Origin: Paramacrobiotus metropolitanus
Taxonomy: Eukaryota > Tardigrada > Eutardigrada > Parachela > Macrobiotidae
DNA: 64,000 nucleotides
Direction: 5' to 3'
Assembly: GCF_019649055.1 (NCBI RefSeq)
Contig: NW_026570234.1
Span: 1,674,001 to 1,738,000 of the forward strand
Shown: in pieces, positions 34,301-44,999 of the stretch
Position numbering within the stretch: position 1 is the first letter of the stretch
Layout of the letters: every line of letters starts with the position of its first letter
Position numbers and translations under genes: made by a program
The notes under the pieces: model-generated
The model's database searches: none
The model's input: the letters and a program-made list of their open reading frames with translations, nothing else
Told to the model about the DNA's origin: nothing

Positions 34301-35782
34301 TTAGCTCATTGAAAATTGCTGTCACACTTACGACAGCTGACTGAAAAACAGTCGTACCTAATTGTGCATGTAGAATGTGGTGTACTGAAAATACCCTTTT
34401 TTTTGTTCTGAAAGTGCGTGTAGTTTTTTAGCGTGACCATCGGTCGGTTTTTTGGAATTCCTTAATTTGCCCTAAATTACTAGAGTAGTGGTAGAAACCA
34501 TGCTTCCTCATAGTCAGATTTATCAAGCGGACAGTAAATAAACAAATCTTTTATCCTATTTTAATTCATATTATTTTTATGAATTTTTTATGTTTAAAAA
34601 GCCGGTATAATTTATATTAAAAGCCGGTATAATTACAGATTTTCCAATTTAGAATCGATTAATTAAGCATTTATTTCTTTTTCGTGATTAATTTGGGTAA
34701 AATTAATTTGGTCCTTCGCTTATTTTTCTTACTGGAGAAGGCAATTTAAAAATTTGAATTCAATTGTATAATTCAAGGCAACGGGTAATTTTAATGGGCT
34801 TCTCTAATTGAAATACAGCTGGTTTAAAAATTTTTTACGAATTTAATTTGTTTTGTGTGTAATTAATTTCAGAAAAATTATTTTCATTCTACGAATTCAT
34901 AGGAACCTAAAATAAAATTAGATAAAAGTTACCTACTGAAAAGAAGCCGATCGGAAAATTTAAAATCGCTTAAAAATTAAAGATAACGGGTAATTTTATT
35001 AGCCAGCTCTAAAAACAGCAGGGTTAAAAAAATTTAATTTGATTTTCATTCATCTGTAGATCGTCTCAGCACAGATATTTTGTTATACGAGATTAATTTA
35101 AATGTAAACTAGACAAAATTAGACAGTCTGAAGAAAGCCGATTGGAAGATTTACAGTCGCCCAACTAGATTTCCTTTAATTCGTTATTTATTTGACTGGA
35201 ATTTATTGCGGCGGAATTTAAAATAAATTTAATTAAATTTGTTTGCAGCGGAAACGCTACGGCAGTTCCGTCCGCGGTCCGCCCCACCGCGACCCCTTAC
35301 CAACCTCCTCCCCCCGGAAGTTGACCTCCACCCCTAGCCCCCGGCCCTCGCGCTACCCCCACCCCAAATCCAACTCCTTCCCAGGCCACGACGTCATCAC
35401 CATCCCCCCGCCGCCCCCTCCCGACCTCTCCAGCAGCTCCTTCCCCCCGCCCACCCCCAGCGTCGCCCCCAAACCGCACCCCCCGAAGAAATCCACCGTC
35501 TCCAGCAAAATCGCCTCACTCTGGCGCGGGAAAGAGAAGAAACCCGAGCCGCCGCCCCCGCCGCGCGAAATGAAATCCCCGACGCTGTCGGAGCGCGCCG
35601 CCGCCCCCGGGGCGCGCGTCTGGGGCTCGGTGTTGGCGGGGGTCAGTGCGACGCTGCCGAAGATGCGCGCCGCGGAGGTGACGACGTTCCGGCCGCGGTT
35701 TGCGCCGCTGAACGGGGCGGCGAAGCGAGAGGCAACGAGCGAAGCGGAAAAAGATGCCGGGTTGACCGTGACGACGGTCTGA
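16361..35782 (+). CDS. APC: Adenomatous polyposis coli (APC) homologue, 13 exons
   Basis: APC scaffolds the beta-catenin destruction complex in Wnt signalling and binds the cytoskeleton. Exons: 16361-16743, 17670-17808, 23119-23298, 23710-23880, 24925-25252, 26361-26752, 27233-27496, 27971-28408, 29450-30047, 31318-31879, 32923-33786, 33968-34158, 35249-35782. All phases join and a TAA directly precedes the ATG. Order: low-complexity N-terminus; APC-like helix QQIDRELSKLRQL (about 217-230); armadillo repeats (about 292-735) with EDKRCRREVFVLRMLEKLR, KAVLCTS, VVRNLSWKADV, ALNNLSAHCDENKNDMCA and DHQCLDILVEHL; a 20-residue-type repeat split over exons 9/10 (VYKDEG, KATSLSSI); one clear SAMP-type axin site (LLADCIYAAMP); basic region; APMRIVKQGTFTKD, a match to the conserved RQSTFIKE segment; STVSSKIASLW; terminal VTTV, a PDZ ligand. 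About 1,681 residues versus 2,843 in human. Exons 10 and 11 each need one extra base to stay in frame. Confidence 0.93.
16880..17250 (+). repeat. Tandem duplication of ~185 bp in APC intron 1
   Basis: Two units, about 16880-17065 and 17068-17250, share GACGGTAG.AA.TTGTCT.G, TTGTCCTGTTTCTTTGG, AGAAAAATATTTGTCCATTT, TTTTTCCAGCTTTTT and AGATTTTTTCCCT. They are diverged but collinear. Confidence 0.85.
17830..23100. other. APC intron 2 (5.3 kb), no further exon recognised
   Basis: The interval between exons 2 and 3 is AT-rich with low-complexity stretches, for example 19160-19480 (repeated AATTTAATTTAATTAATTTA-like words) and 20280-20560. No open frame with acceptor and donor of matching phase was convincing. 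The GC-richer patches at 18540-19050, 19840-20080 and 21020-21410 could hold enhancers or an alternative promoter; nothing specific is visible. Confidence 0.4.
23345..23690 (+). repeat. Degenerate ~32-bp tandem array in APC intron 3
   Basis: The pattern CCTTAAATAAAGATGAAAAA recurs about ten times with strong variation. Units are roughly 30-36 bp. It occupies almost the whole 411-bp intron between exons 3 and 4. Confidence 0.75.
24480..24630 (+). repeat. SINE-like dispersed repeat copy in APC intron 4
   Basis: The word TAGTTCAGTGGCTACCGC fits the tRNA box A consensus TRGYNNARNGG. It is followed 80-100 bases later by GCGCGATTTAGTTGCCATTTAGATT. The same arrangement recurs at 25560-25700. A tRNA-derived SINE is a reasonable reading; a clear box B is not visible here. 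Confidence 0.4.
25560..25700 (+). repeat. SINE-like dispersed repeat copy in APC intron 5
   Basis: It shares ATAACGTAGT..TGTGGCTAC..C and, downstream, GCGCGATTTAATTGCTATTTGGATT with the copy at 24480-24630. Box A is slightly degenerate (TAGTACTGTGG). Confidence 0.4.
26100..26378 (+). repeat. Intron/exon-edge tandem copies before APC exon 6
   Basis: The word (G)A(C)GAGGGAGACCTGCCGG occurs near 26101 and 26235, and its counterpart ACGAGGAGGACCTCCCGG is the true start of exon 6 at 26361. Between them the shared order is TTATCAAAA.G.TTTTTT, TTTTAACGATTAAATTGCT(G/A)C, then ATCGTT.TTTCCATCCGGCA. So the 3' end of the intron plus about 18 exon bases is present in about three tandem units of roughly 130 bp. 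Confidence 0.8.
27690..27722. repeat. TA-rich microsatellite in APC intron 7
   Basis: A run of TA/TG dinucleotides (ATATATATGTATATATATAT) between exons 7 and 8. Confidence 0.7.
28543..28588 (+). repeat. Second copy of the APC exon 8 3' end
   Basis: This intronic segment repeats the exon 8 end and its donor: ATAAATCTCGTGGATTATAT and TGCGCGACAGGTAACGAC against ATGAATCTCGTGGATAATAT and TGCCAGACAGGTAGCTGAC at 28378-28415. A further weak echo (ATACTGCGCGACAG) lies near 28721. Confidence 0.8.
30095..30310 (+). repeat. Tandem repeat in APC intron 9
   Basis: TTTTATCCTGGATTTTTTGG, CTGCGATTTTTAAAAATTAT and TTAAATTATT recur three times, with partial extra copies, in units of about 75-90 bp. Confidence 0.9.
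31020..31085 (+). repeat. Box-A-bearing SINE-like fragment in APC intron 9
   Basis: GGAACGTAGTGTAGTGTAGT followed by GGTTCTTACTTACACGCG contains exact matches to TRGYNNARNGG (TAGTGTAGTGG). Similar words occur near 34287 (TAGTATAGTGGC) and 24110 (TAGTGTTGCGGC). Short and degenerate. Confidence 0.3.
33361..33450 (+). repeat. 30-bp coding minisatellite in APC exon 11
   Basis: Three units start at about 33360, 33390 and 33419 and encode GSPAG(H/D)PP(G/A)S. The first and third are 30 bp, but the middle one is 29 bp because it has CACCTCC where the first has CACCCTCC (33406-33412). The missing base moves the frame; downstream exon 11 (MLRSKSVGDR...) is in the frame that fits a 30-bp middle unit. 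Confidence 0.9.
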
Positions 35783-36740
35783 CCGCCCCGGGATGTGGAT
35801 CAATGCGGAAATCTGATTTTTTTTTGTACAAAACGGCACGTACGATTTGATTTTTTGGAATATTTGTTACAGACCAAAAAGATGGAATTTTCGGGAATTT
35901 TTTCTCTCTCTTGTTGAAAATGGTAATGCGTAATTTTTTTTTGTTTTTTATTCTGTTATCGTGTTAGGAATGTGGGCAAAATTTTTTTGGATGCTCGGAT
36001 ATTGATGAATAAATGAAGTTTTATTTTTGCCGGGTCGCGCTGCAGTCTGCAAATCATTGTAAAAATTTATTCTACTTTTTTAGAAATTATTTTCCTAAAA
36101 TTTTTGTATATTTTGTAGTTTATCTATTTTACTGAATATTTGGAGATTTAATTAGTTATTTACTTAATTTACAATGAGTGGTTTTCTCTGCTTTCCAGTC
36201 AGCAGATATTTATTTCTTTTAAAATCGTTTTCTTAAATCTAATTAATTTTGTTGTCGTCTGTTGAATTTTTGCTAATTTGTTTAGTTAGTATCTAATTTG
36301 AAAAATTGTATTATTACAATGCATTTGTATTTTATAGGTGAGTTGTTTTTGCTAAATTATTCTACTTGGTTATTTATCTAAAATATTTATGCCAGTATCA
36401 GATCATATTGATTTTCCAGAAAAAAATTAAAAATGAATTACACTCAAAAAAATACGTCATCGTGTCAATACACTGCTCAAAATAATATTAATAATTATAA
36501 TTATAACATCTGCCAATTCGGCGAATCGCCTGAGGCACCCAATTCAAACTCCCTAGTGACATTCCGGGAGCCTTTACACTACGAAATCCACTATTTGCAC
36601 AGTAATTACAAATCACCCCCACTGATCAAGAATTTCGGATAAAACTGATTGTCGATGTATCCACCCAACGAAAACGTAATTAATCAATGTTATAACTAAA
36701 TTTCTTGTATATATATAAATGCATAGTAAATTCGGGCGTC
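35783..36740. other. APC 3' region and AT-rich spacer
   Basis: This follows the APC stop and is AT-rich. AATAAA-like words occur (AATAAATGAAG near 36009), so a polyadenylation site about 230 bases after the stop is possible. No gene is visible before the minus-strand peptide gene. Confidence 0.4.
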
Positions 36741-36748
36741 CGGTTGGT

Positions 36749-37936
36749 TCAGCGGCCGAGGAATTCACTGGGTTCCGGCTGGTCGAGACGGAACATTTGC
36801 ACATCGGCGTTGTCGGCGTCGGTCAGCTGGTCGCGTTTCTGTCCGGCCACGCGCAGACTCTTCAGCAGTCCCGGCTGCATCCCGCCGGCAATCCCGCCGC
36901 CGCCGAAAAGTAGTCGCAGAATCACCGAATCCGACTTGCGGAACAGCTCGCGGGCCCGCGGCGGCTCCGGCAGACGCGCCCGGAAGCCTGCTAACATCCT
37001 TGATTTTAATCTAATTTTATTTATTACTGGGCACTGCCGGGAAAAATCCCGGGCGTTAATTTAGCGTGTTTAGTCAAGCTGAAAATCGGCCAGTGTACTC
37101 TGTTTGGCAACGTAATACGAAGCGGAAATGACCTATTTGGCTGTCACGCGGTGCGATTAAAACTTATTTATATGCCTGTATATTGCAAAAAAATATTCCT
37201 TGACTAAGCTAACATTATTACTGTACAGCGGACTGAAATTATATTTTACCCGTAATAATAAAAATGCAGGCGATGAATTACGAAAATTTATAATATTTGT
37301 GCCTGAACAAAACCGCACGCATAAACCTGTTAATCAAATAAATTAAAATAAATGCAATAAAAAAGTAATATATTACAAATAGCAATAAATATATAAATAC
37401 AATAAATAAGAAATATGAAGGCTTATCATAATTATTATAAATGCAACAAATTCTGGAAAAAGATTTTGCTGTGCAATACGTTAAACATTTTACTATATAA
37501 TGATAATTCTTATAAAATTACGGTTGAATGTGTTCAACGAATCGACGTGCAGAGCATATACAGACTGCTTGTAATTGATCTCTGATTAAATTTACCGGAT
37601 TTTGAACGCTGCGGATTAAAAATACATATGCACTTTTGAATCGTAGACCGAATTCCGAAAATGTCATAACGCAATACATGCGTCACAGAGTTTCCAGAGC
37701 AAATTTCCGTGATATAAAATCGCCTTGACATTTTAGAAATTCTTCCCAAAAATACCCGCTTTTGACCCGCGGCAAGGACATTTAATATTATTGTACAGTA
37801 GACAAAAACACAGTGTCCCGCTGCACCACCTACCGCGTTTCTCCATGCCGGCGTCCAGTGGCGCGCCGGAATCCCCTTCCGGCCGCTGGGCCAGTGTGCA
37901 CGTGATGCAGAATACAATCACACAATACCACTGCAT
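36749..37936 (-). CDS. EFLamide-like neuropeptide precursor 1
   Basis: Two coding exons, 37936-37834 and 36987-36749 on the minus strand, join in phase 1 (CGC G|GTAGGT donor, TTAGCAG acceptor) to give 113 residues. Residues 1-16 (MQWYCVIVFCITCTLA) form a signal peptide, so the product is secreted. Dibasic KR sites at 33-34 and before DQLTDADNAD mark convertase cleavage. The C-terminus is LDQPEPSEFLGR-stop: Gly as amide donor and a basic residue, predicting ...PEPSEFL-amide. An amidated EFL end characterises the EFLamide peptides of arthropods, regarded as relatives of thyrotropin-releasing hormone; here it occurs once per precursor. A paralogue lies head-to-head at 40706-43737. Family assignment is inferred from the short C-terminus; being a secreted peptide precursor is firmer. 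Confidence 0.72.
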
Positions 37937-40705
37937 CGCGAAGAATAATTATTAACCAATGCGGAAATATATATACAAAAATGTATACCAAACGCAACGG
38001 AAACGCGGGGGTTTTGTAGGTGAAATAAAGGTCATCCGTACGCGATCCGGTTACCGTTGGACGACGCGATAGTGTCGGGAATGTTCGCGATGGCGTCGGC
38101 GTGCGCACGGCAGCGGATTGGATTATTTGCATTTATTTGCCGTGATTCCCGGTGGGAATTCTGTGGAAAAACTTTACACGGGAGAAATTCACACGAAAGT
38201 TAATTACCACGATTAACCGGTGCAGGAAACGTTGGTTTAAGGGAAGTGTTTAAGTAGTGCGAAATGTGCGTCACATATACGGCGGCATAAGGGAATAATG
38301 GTAAAGGTCACTCGGATTGTTCGCCGTATTACATGTCTAATTCTCCTGCGCGCTGTGAATGTCAATACACCGCAATACGTATAGAAGTACTAACGGTAAC
38401 CAAATTAAAAATGAAATAAACGCAGTAAATTATTGAAATTAAGGAATAAACAATAAAAATAAATTTATTTATACATTAATTTACGCAGAAATGTAAAAGA
38501 GTGCTGTTTTGTTGACAAGAATATGCTAGTCGCAAAAATATTTTTTTCATAATTATGGACATTTGTATGTACGTTTAAGGCAGATCGAGAAAACTATTCG
38601 ATGTAGATATTGTACCAGTTTCTTTATCGGAAGCCTTTACACTACGCAACCACCACACAACGTATCGGGGCGCAGACTTATCGATTGCATTTAACGTGTT
38701 CAGTGGTTCGAACATGTTAATTTCTCGGTTACATTGAAATGCATACATAATTAAATACTTGTACATAAATTTAATTCCAAGACATTGATTGAGAGAGAAG
38801 TACGTTTAGTTTACCGTGTGATAAAATTTTACAATTTTTTGAATTTAAATGGCGTGTGCGAGATGTATGCCATTATTTTGACACTGTACAAAATTACTGC
38901 ACCTGTTTTCAAAGAAGACATACCGTAATTAACATTTAGTTTGTTTTTGAGTCGCATAGAAATACTCTTCGTTAATTACATATTTTTATACACCATATTC
39001 TTCTATATACATGTATGTGTAAAGCAAAAATGTACTAGTACCATAATTAATAGTCTGCAGCATTAAAACCTACCGAGATGTACTGTATTCTGCTTAAAAT
39101 CCCTGGCTACTGTATTCTGGTATAAAAAAAAACATATTGTTAATGAGGGGAAAAGGTGGTAAACATTCTCCATTACGTTGATCGCGGAATTTTCTGGGCT
39201 AATCCGGCCAATTGATGCGCGCACCATCCATCAATTTATTTTTACCTATACACGCCAGTTTATAAGGCAGTCAGACAATAGACGACACGGTTTATTAGCC
39301 GGGTGTTTGTTGCCGGTTGCTAAATACACCGGTGCCATCCACTTAACACGGGGTATACTCTGGGCATGACGCTGCAGTGGAGTGTGTAGAAAAAGGCACT
39401 TTACAGCGTCGACCGGGGAATTGCAGTGTCCCGGGTGCACGTGAAAGGGCGCTGACAGGGCCAACTGCTCCCCGGTGCACCAGCGCGTCAACCGGGACTC
39501 CCACCGGCGCTGTACCTGTAACGCTGTATGTACTCTACTCGATTGTACCGGGACACCTCGTGAGATTGAACACCTGCGAACGTTGAACGCTTGACTGCTT
39601 TATTCGGCATCAGCCAGTACATACATCAATGCGCCGGCGCAGATTTACACTAAATAAAATGATTAAATTTTAAAATATTAGAAAAAATACCCAGGATCGT
39701 TAGTATCATTCGTGACCTTTGAGTAGGCGCTTGCCGGTTTCTTTCAAATTTTTGGTTAATATTTAACTGTGTAATGTATCCAAATTATTCTCTGTAATTA
39801 ATAATAATTTATTCTACCGAATAAGTATTAAATTACTCAGTAATTCAACAGTAAAGGATAACGAGCCTGTTTAATCTGGTAATTTTATGCCAGTTTCGAG
39901 TAAACGCTGTAATCGTTACCCGCGGATTGTTATGCCGCTTTTGTGCTGTTTAGAGTACCGAATTTCGTAGAACAGCGGCAGTTGGCAAACCATGGGTGCG
40001 TGTTATCGGTCTGCTGGCTAGTCTAATTTGTAACACTACACTGAAAAAAATGTAACAAAAAGTATTATTTTTCGTAGGATTTGTTCAGTTTTTTCGGTTG
40101 ATTTTTCTTGTGGCGTTGACTGCCGGTAACCGGCAACTGGACATGTTTTTCAGATCTCGAAAACTACACGGTAAAATCGCTTACAACTGGAAACTTAGAC
40201 GTAATTTGATGCGCTGAGTTCAAATCAGAAAAACGGTTTGCAAAAAAATTTGACCCTGAAAAGTTACCAAGTTTGTGTATTTGAAACCGGCATATTAGAT
40301 CTCGAAAACTACGCGGTAAAATCGCTTAAATTTGTAGCCAACTGCGCGATGCGCTTCCAGCTGCTGCAACCGGCGTCGCGTATAATAATGTGATTATCGA
40401 CCACGGAAACTTGGACAGCTGCAGTTGTACATAATACACAGGTTCCTCCGACGTACAGGTAGCGACAGTGGAAGGTACGGTAGAGTTTACGTCAAGCTGC
40501 AGCGAGTGGGAGACGCGCGGCCGGGAACGGCCGCGAAGCCGGGCGCCATTTAAAGAGCCCGGGTTACCGGCATACAGCGCTGCCATTTGCTCTTCCATCG
40601 CAGCTCGCGGAAACGACGGAGATCACGCTGCGCTTAACCGTCTTTATAAGAATTTGTCTGGCGTTGCTGGTTATCGGTGTGATTAGCGGTATAATTCCAG
40701 CGGAT
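37937..40705. promoter_or_regulatory. Shared intergenic region between divergent peptide genes
   Basis: The start codons of the two peptide precursors face away from each other across 2,769 bases. No protein gene is supported inside. About 40150-40330 carries a direct repeat of AGATCTCGAAAACTAC(A/G)CGG with TAAAATCGCTTA. Sequence just before the plus-strand ATG (TATAATTCCAG|CGGATATG) resembles a 3' splice site, so a 5' leader intron is possible. Regulatory role is inferred from the arrangement. Confidence 0.4.
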
Positions 40706-43700
40706 ATGTTGGTGAAGCTGGTCGGTGCGGGACTGCTGGCCGGCGTCCTGCTGGTCACGTGGACGACGGTGGAGGCGCTGCCGGTGGACGCCGATGTGGA
40801 GGCCAATGATAGCGCCGGTAAGAACGTAGTTCTCTAGCCGAATTCATCCTGATTAAGTGGGTCCATTCGTAACTTCTCACGGCTACAACCACACACCACT
40901 GCTTTGAACATAAAGTAAAAAGTTACGTACGTATTTCTATTGTTTTTCTTTTCTTATTATTTTGTATAAACTATACAGTAGCGTTTGGGTTGTCGCGATA
41001 ATTATTACGAAATGTCTATTTTAAAGCCATACCGATATTTACGAAGTAGTATGTACTGTAATCTGCAAATAACCGTATGTACATGTACCGTGTAAACCGG
41101 TATTTAACGTTGTTTTTCCGAATGGATGCTGGTGTTATATTATTATGACCTGAAGTCCATAATTCTGTATGCACTTTGCTTACCGGTAAATTCACAATAT
41201 ATTTAATTCGACAGTAGCCAGTTCATATAACAATAGCCTACGCGAGTAGAAACTGATTAAAACATTTCAAATTTTTAACAGGTAGTAAAATATTTTTGGC
41301 AGTTGACTTGTGTGAAGTGTTTTCAAAAAATTATATGCCAGTTTGCCTGGCATGGTACCACATGTCCAGCTTACTGAAGTTACAGAAACTTTATGGGTAA
41401 GCTTCAAGAAAACGTGATCCGCCTTCGGATGTGATAATTTAATTAATTCAATGTACACCGGCTATGCGCAAAAGAAATTAATATTGCATCAATTACTTAA
41501 CAGGATTACCTTCAGATTTTGAAGGCTAATTTTTTACATCGGATTGCACTTATGCCAACGATAAGACGTGTTATATTTTGTCACGAGATTTTAACGTGTG
41601 ACCAATTTTCGAAAAGTCTACTTAAAATATAAGTGAAATCAAAAATATGAGTAAAATTAAAATACCGCGATTATACAAGGCGTGGATGCACTAGTAATCG
41701 CTTCCCTCTGCATTACGGATAATTCCAGTACACAGGAAGTAAATTAATTTTGGGGCGTTGACCAGCCAACGCCGACGTAATGAGTCTCCACGTGCCGGTT
41801 AATATCTTTCAATACTGAACAATATTATCGACGCATATCTTCTGTCTTCCGTCGCGATATCCCGGGAACACCTCTTCCTTATATAAAATTTATATTTAAC
41901 TGATTGTGTATATAACGTACATTATCTATCTACATCTCCCATCAACCACACCCCTTTCTGCAACAACCAGGCGCTTGTTTTCCCCAGGAAAGATATGCTA
42001 TTCCCCTAATGCACACTAAGTAGTCAGCCAGCCGGTAAAAAGGTGCGACTGATCGCGGTAAAAATGGTGATCCAGCCAACGACAGCGAAAGACGGTATAA
42101 GGCGCTTTTTGTCGCGGCGTTAATCTCTTAATGTCCGCTTACTGCCGACAGGGCTGAGCGACGTTCGGTGTGCTGGTTGCGAAAGGTCAGTTTTTGTTGA
42201 AGCAGCGTACAGGTGGGAATAAAACTGAATAAAATTGAATTGATCACCGGTTGTGGCGGGAGGTATAAGGCAGCGAAGCATCAGATTACGAGTGTGTAGG
42301 CAATGGTCTTTTTGAAAGAAATTAATGCAGTTATTCACGCTTAACGAACGCGGCCGTTTCTCTTCGAAAGGGGGAGCTGTGATTTAGGCCGGCGAAATAT
42401 TAATCCAGCTGCGCAAATACCAAACAAATATTTAGTATTCACGCGTTAAATAATTGTAAAGACCGACTGTGTATCAGTCATGTTACCTTATGTATTACTT
42501 TATAAATGTAACCAATCGTATGTTTGCATTCAAATATTTTCTACCAGCACAGAGTTGACTGCTATGAGAGCTAGTCATAAAATTATAAAATAAATTTTAA
42601 AATTATAAAAATAAACTATAAAAAAATTATTCATTAACAAAATATTAACATAAAAGTTCCTGATCATAAAATTGATGTGTATATTGTTATGTATATGCGT
42701 GTTATGTATATCTGTGTATATTTCAGTGTATATTATTATGTTGTTATATATGTATTAATGTGTATATGTATAATAATTTGTATATGTATATTAATGTGTT
42801 CATTAATTAGTGTGTATATTATATGTATATATTAGTGTGTATATATGCATATTAATGTGTATATGCATATTAATTAATGTGTATATGTATGTGTATATTA
42901 TTATGTTAATTGGTGTATTCCCATGTATATTTAAGGATGATGCAGAAACAGGTATGACTGCGCTTGCCGGAATGGAAAAACACACCAGTTAGCAAAATAC
43001 ACAGGCGCAGTTTCTTATGTGATATATCTGTACTCCAGAAGTGCCCCTGCCAGAAGAAATCTGGGGGAATAAAGATGTCGTTGTCGTTGCTCTGTATGTT
43101 AGGATTTTCTAGTACGCAAAAAAATGCACCGCAGTTTGATTTAAATTAAAAATCGCAGTCATGCTGCGCTCGCGTTTAGAGCAGCTTGTCAAAAATACGG
43201 TGAACCGCTTAGATAACATCCGCTCTAAATAAAAATATTATTTATTTCGCTAAAATTTATTACCCGGAAATACAACGCAAACACGAACTAATCTCCCAAA
43301 AATATTACGTATATACCGATTGTTGAAAAGCGATACACCGGCATATTTGCGCAGTGCATTGCGTCAGCGGTTTATTTTCGCCGGACCGATCCCCTGCGGT
43401 GGCGGTGCGCCAGGCACAATACGCTATTCAAGCCGCCTCCGCACGAACTGCGTGATATTGAATTAAACGGTAATGGATTGGCAGACCGGTGTAAATGAGA
43501 CCGCTGTTATGTTGTCTTACAGAGCCGCAGGACGCCGCGGGACTGTGGATGGTGGAGGCCGTGAAGCGCGACACCAACCGCCTGTACGGCCTGCATCCGG
43601 CGCTGCGCTACCGCTGGCCGGCCGCTCTGCGCCGCGCCTACCTGGAGGGACTGCGCGTGCCCCCCATGCTCGTCAACAAGCGCTACGCCTACGCCCTCGA

Positions 43701-43737
43701 CGAGCCGCCGGAACCCAATGAGTTCCTCGGCAAATAA
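40706..43737 (+). CDS. EFLamide-like neuropeptide precursor 2
   Basis: Exons 40706-40817 and 43523-43737 join in phase 1 (GCC G|GTAAGA donor, CTTACAG acceptor) to give 108 residues. Residues 1-24 (MLVKLVGAGLLAGVLLVTWT then TVEA) form a signal peptide. Dibasic sites are VKR before DTNRLYGLHP and NKR before the last peptide. That peptide is YAYALDEPPEPNEFL followed by Gly-Lys-stop, predicting a 15-residue YAYALDEPPEPNEFL-amide. The exon 1/exon 2 split, phase, size and the terminal PEPxEFLG-basic-stop match precursor 1, so the two are old paralogues. Between the KR sites lies a helical, Arg-rich spacer with no known motif. It is probably secreted by neurosecretory cells, by analogy with EFLamides of arthropods. 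Confidence 0.72.
42660..42930. repeat. TGTATA-rich microsatellite in the precursor 2 intron
   Basis: Degenerate runs of GTATAT, TATGTATA and ATTAATGTGTATATG fill about 270 bases inside the 2.7-kb intron. Confidence 0.85.
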
Positions 43738-44310
43738 ACCGCGTTCATCCTGTCCCGCATTTGTTTCATTAGTTTCTCATTACTCTGCAATAAAATGAAT
43801 AGTCTCATCTTCGGAAGTACACAGTCGCAGTTGTGATTGCCGGCTTTCGGTTTTTTTTGCTGATTTTACTAAAGCGTTGTGCTTGTGTGAATATACTCGC
43901 TAAGTGTTTTGCTGATGGAAACGTTGCTGCATCAAAACGGTCATACGGAAAGGTCACGGTTTTATTAGGAAATGATATTAAAACGATGCTCTTGTAGCGT
44001 CTCAACTCGGATTGCTTATTCACCGTTTCGAGAGCGCTGAAGACTCTTCAGGTTGGAAAAAAGTGTAAGGTCACGGAAAAGGTCACAAAGCAGCTATGAT
44101 TACGGTTACCAAAATCGATAAGCACCAAATCGCAGCTTATTTTAATTAGAACGTCCCGTACGAGCGGAAGAAGGATGAAAACTAAAATCAGGTTTAGAAA
44201 TAGAAGGGGCAGCTTTCCGATATGTCTGGTCATGCTACGCTCATGGTAAGCTGGTTAGAACAGACAGACACGACATGATGAGCCGCTTAGACAACAAGCA
44301 TCCGCTTTGG
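43155..44310. repeat. Pair of diverged direct repeats near the precursor 2 3' end
   Basis: CATGCT(G/A)CGCTC, then CCGCTTAGA(T/C)AACA and CATCCGCT occur in the same order at 43159-43228 and 44232-44308, on either side of the last exon of precursor 2. Confidence 0.55.
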
Positions 44311-44812
44311 TTGGGATGGTGTTCATTCCTGCGCCATGTCTTTGCGTAACAGATACCGGAAGTGATACACACACATTTTACATTCCTTCCCGCGCGAAAA
44401 CGTGCCAGGAAACCCGCAACAATGCACACCGCTCACGAACCCGGATTAATAATTTAAAATGTCCCGCTTTTGCGGTACATCACGAATACCTTTTCAGTTT
44501 GCAAAAGCGATGAGAAATCTGCCGACAGACAAGCTACCTGTAAAGCGATGCGTTTATGAAATACACAGGAAAACCGCTGCCTCGATTGGTACGGTGATGC
44601 ACCGGTAGCTAAGCTTTCCAACACTGTATATTGTCCCATATATTGTATATGTAAACTGAAGCACGCTTTTACTGATATTTGACTCTGTACACAAATGGCG
44701 CGGTCGCAAATTATAGAACAAAGAACAAATGTATTGAAATCTAAGTAGGGACAACGAGCAGCCGCAGTTTCTCACTGCATTTCCTGTACGTGTTTCGCCG
44801 TTATCCAACGCT

Positions 44813-44860
44813 AACGGTGTTACGGTTTACGTATAACGGTGTTACGGTTTACGTAACGTA
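44813..44860 (+). repeat. 22-bp direct repeat
   Basis: TAACGGTGTTACGGTTTACG followed by TA is repeated twice back to back. No associated gene. Confidence 0.85.
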
Positions 44861-44999
44861 GCGCTTCCGCTACGGTTCACGATGGCATGGTTGATACCAA
44901 CTTTGCCATCACGAACCTAACGGAAACGTTAAACGGGAGTTATGTAAGCCATTGCTTCTACCTTACGTACTTCTACTATCAAGTTGTAGAACTAATAAT

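Noticed and set aside
37967-37975. TATA-like ATATATATA upstream of peptide precursor 1
   Set aside because: It lies only about 31 bases before the ATG, which would put the transcription start at the start codon; probably AT-rich background.
42803-42992. Overlapping 60-codon frames on both strands
   Set aside because: Both are translations of the TGTATA microsatellite.
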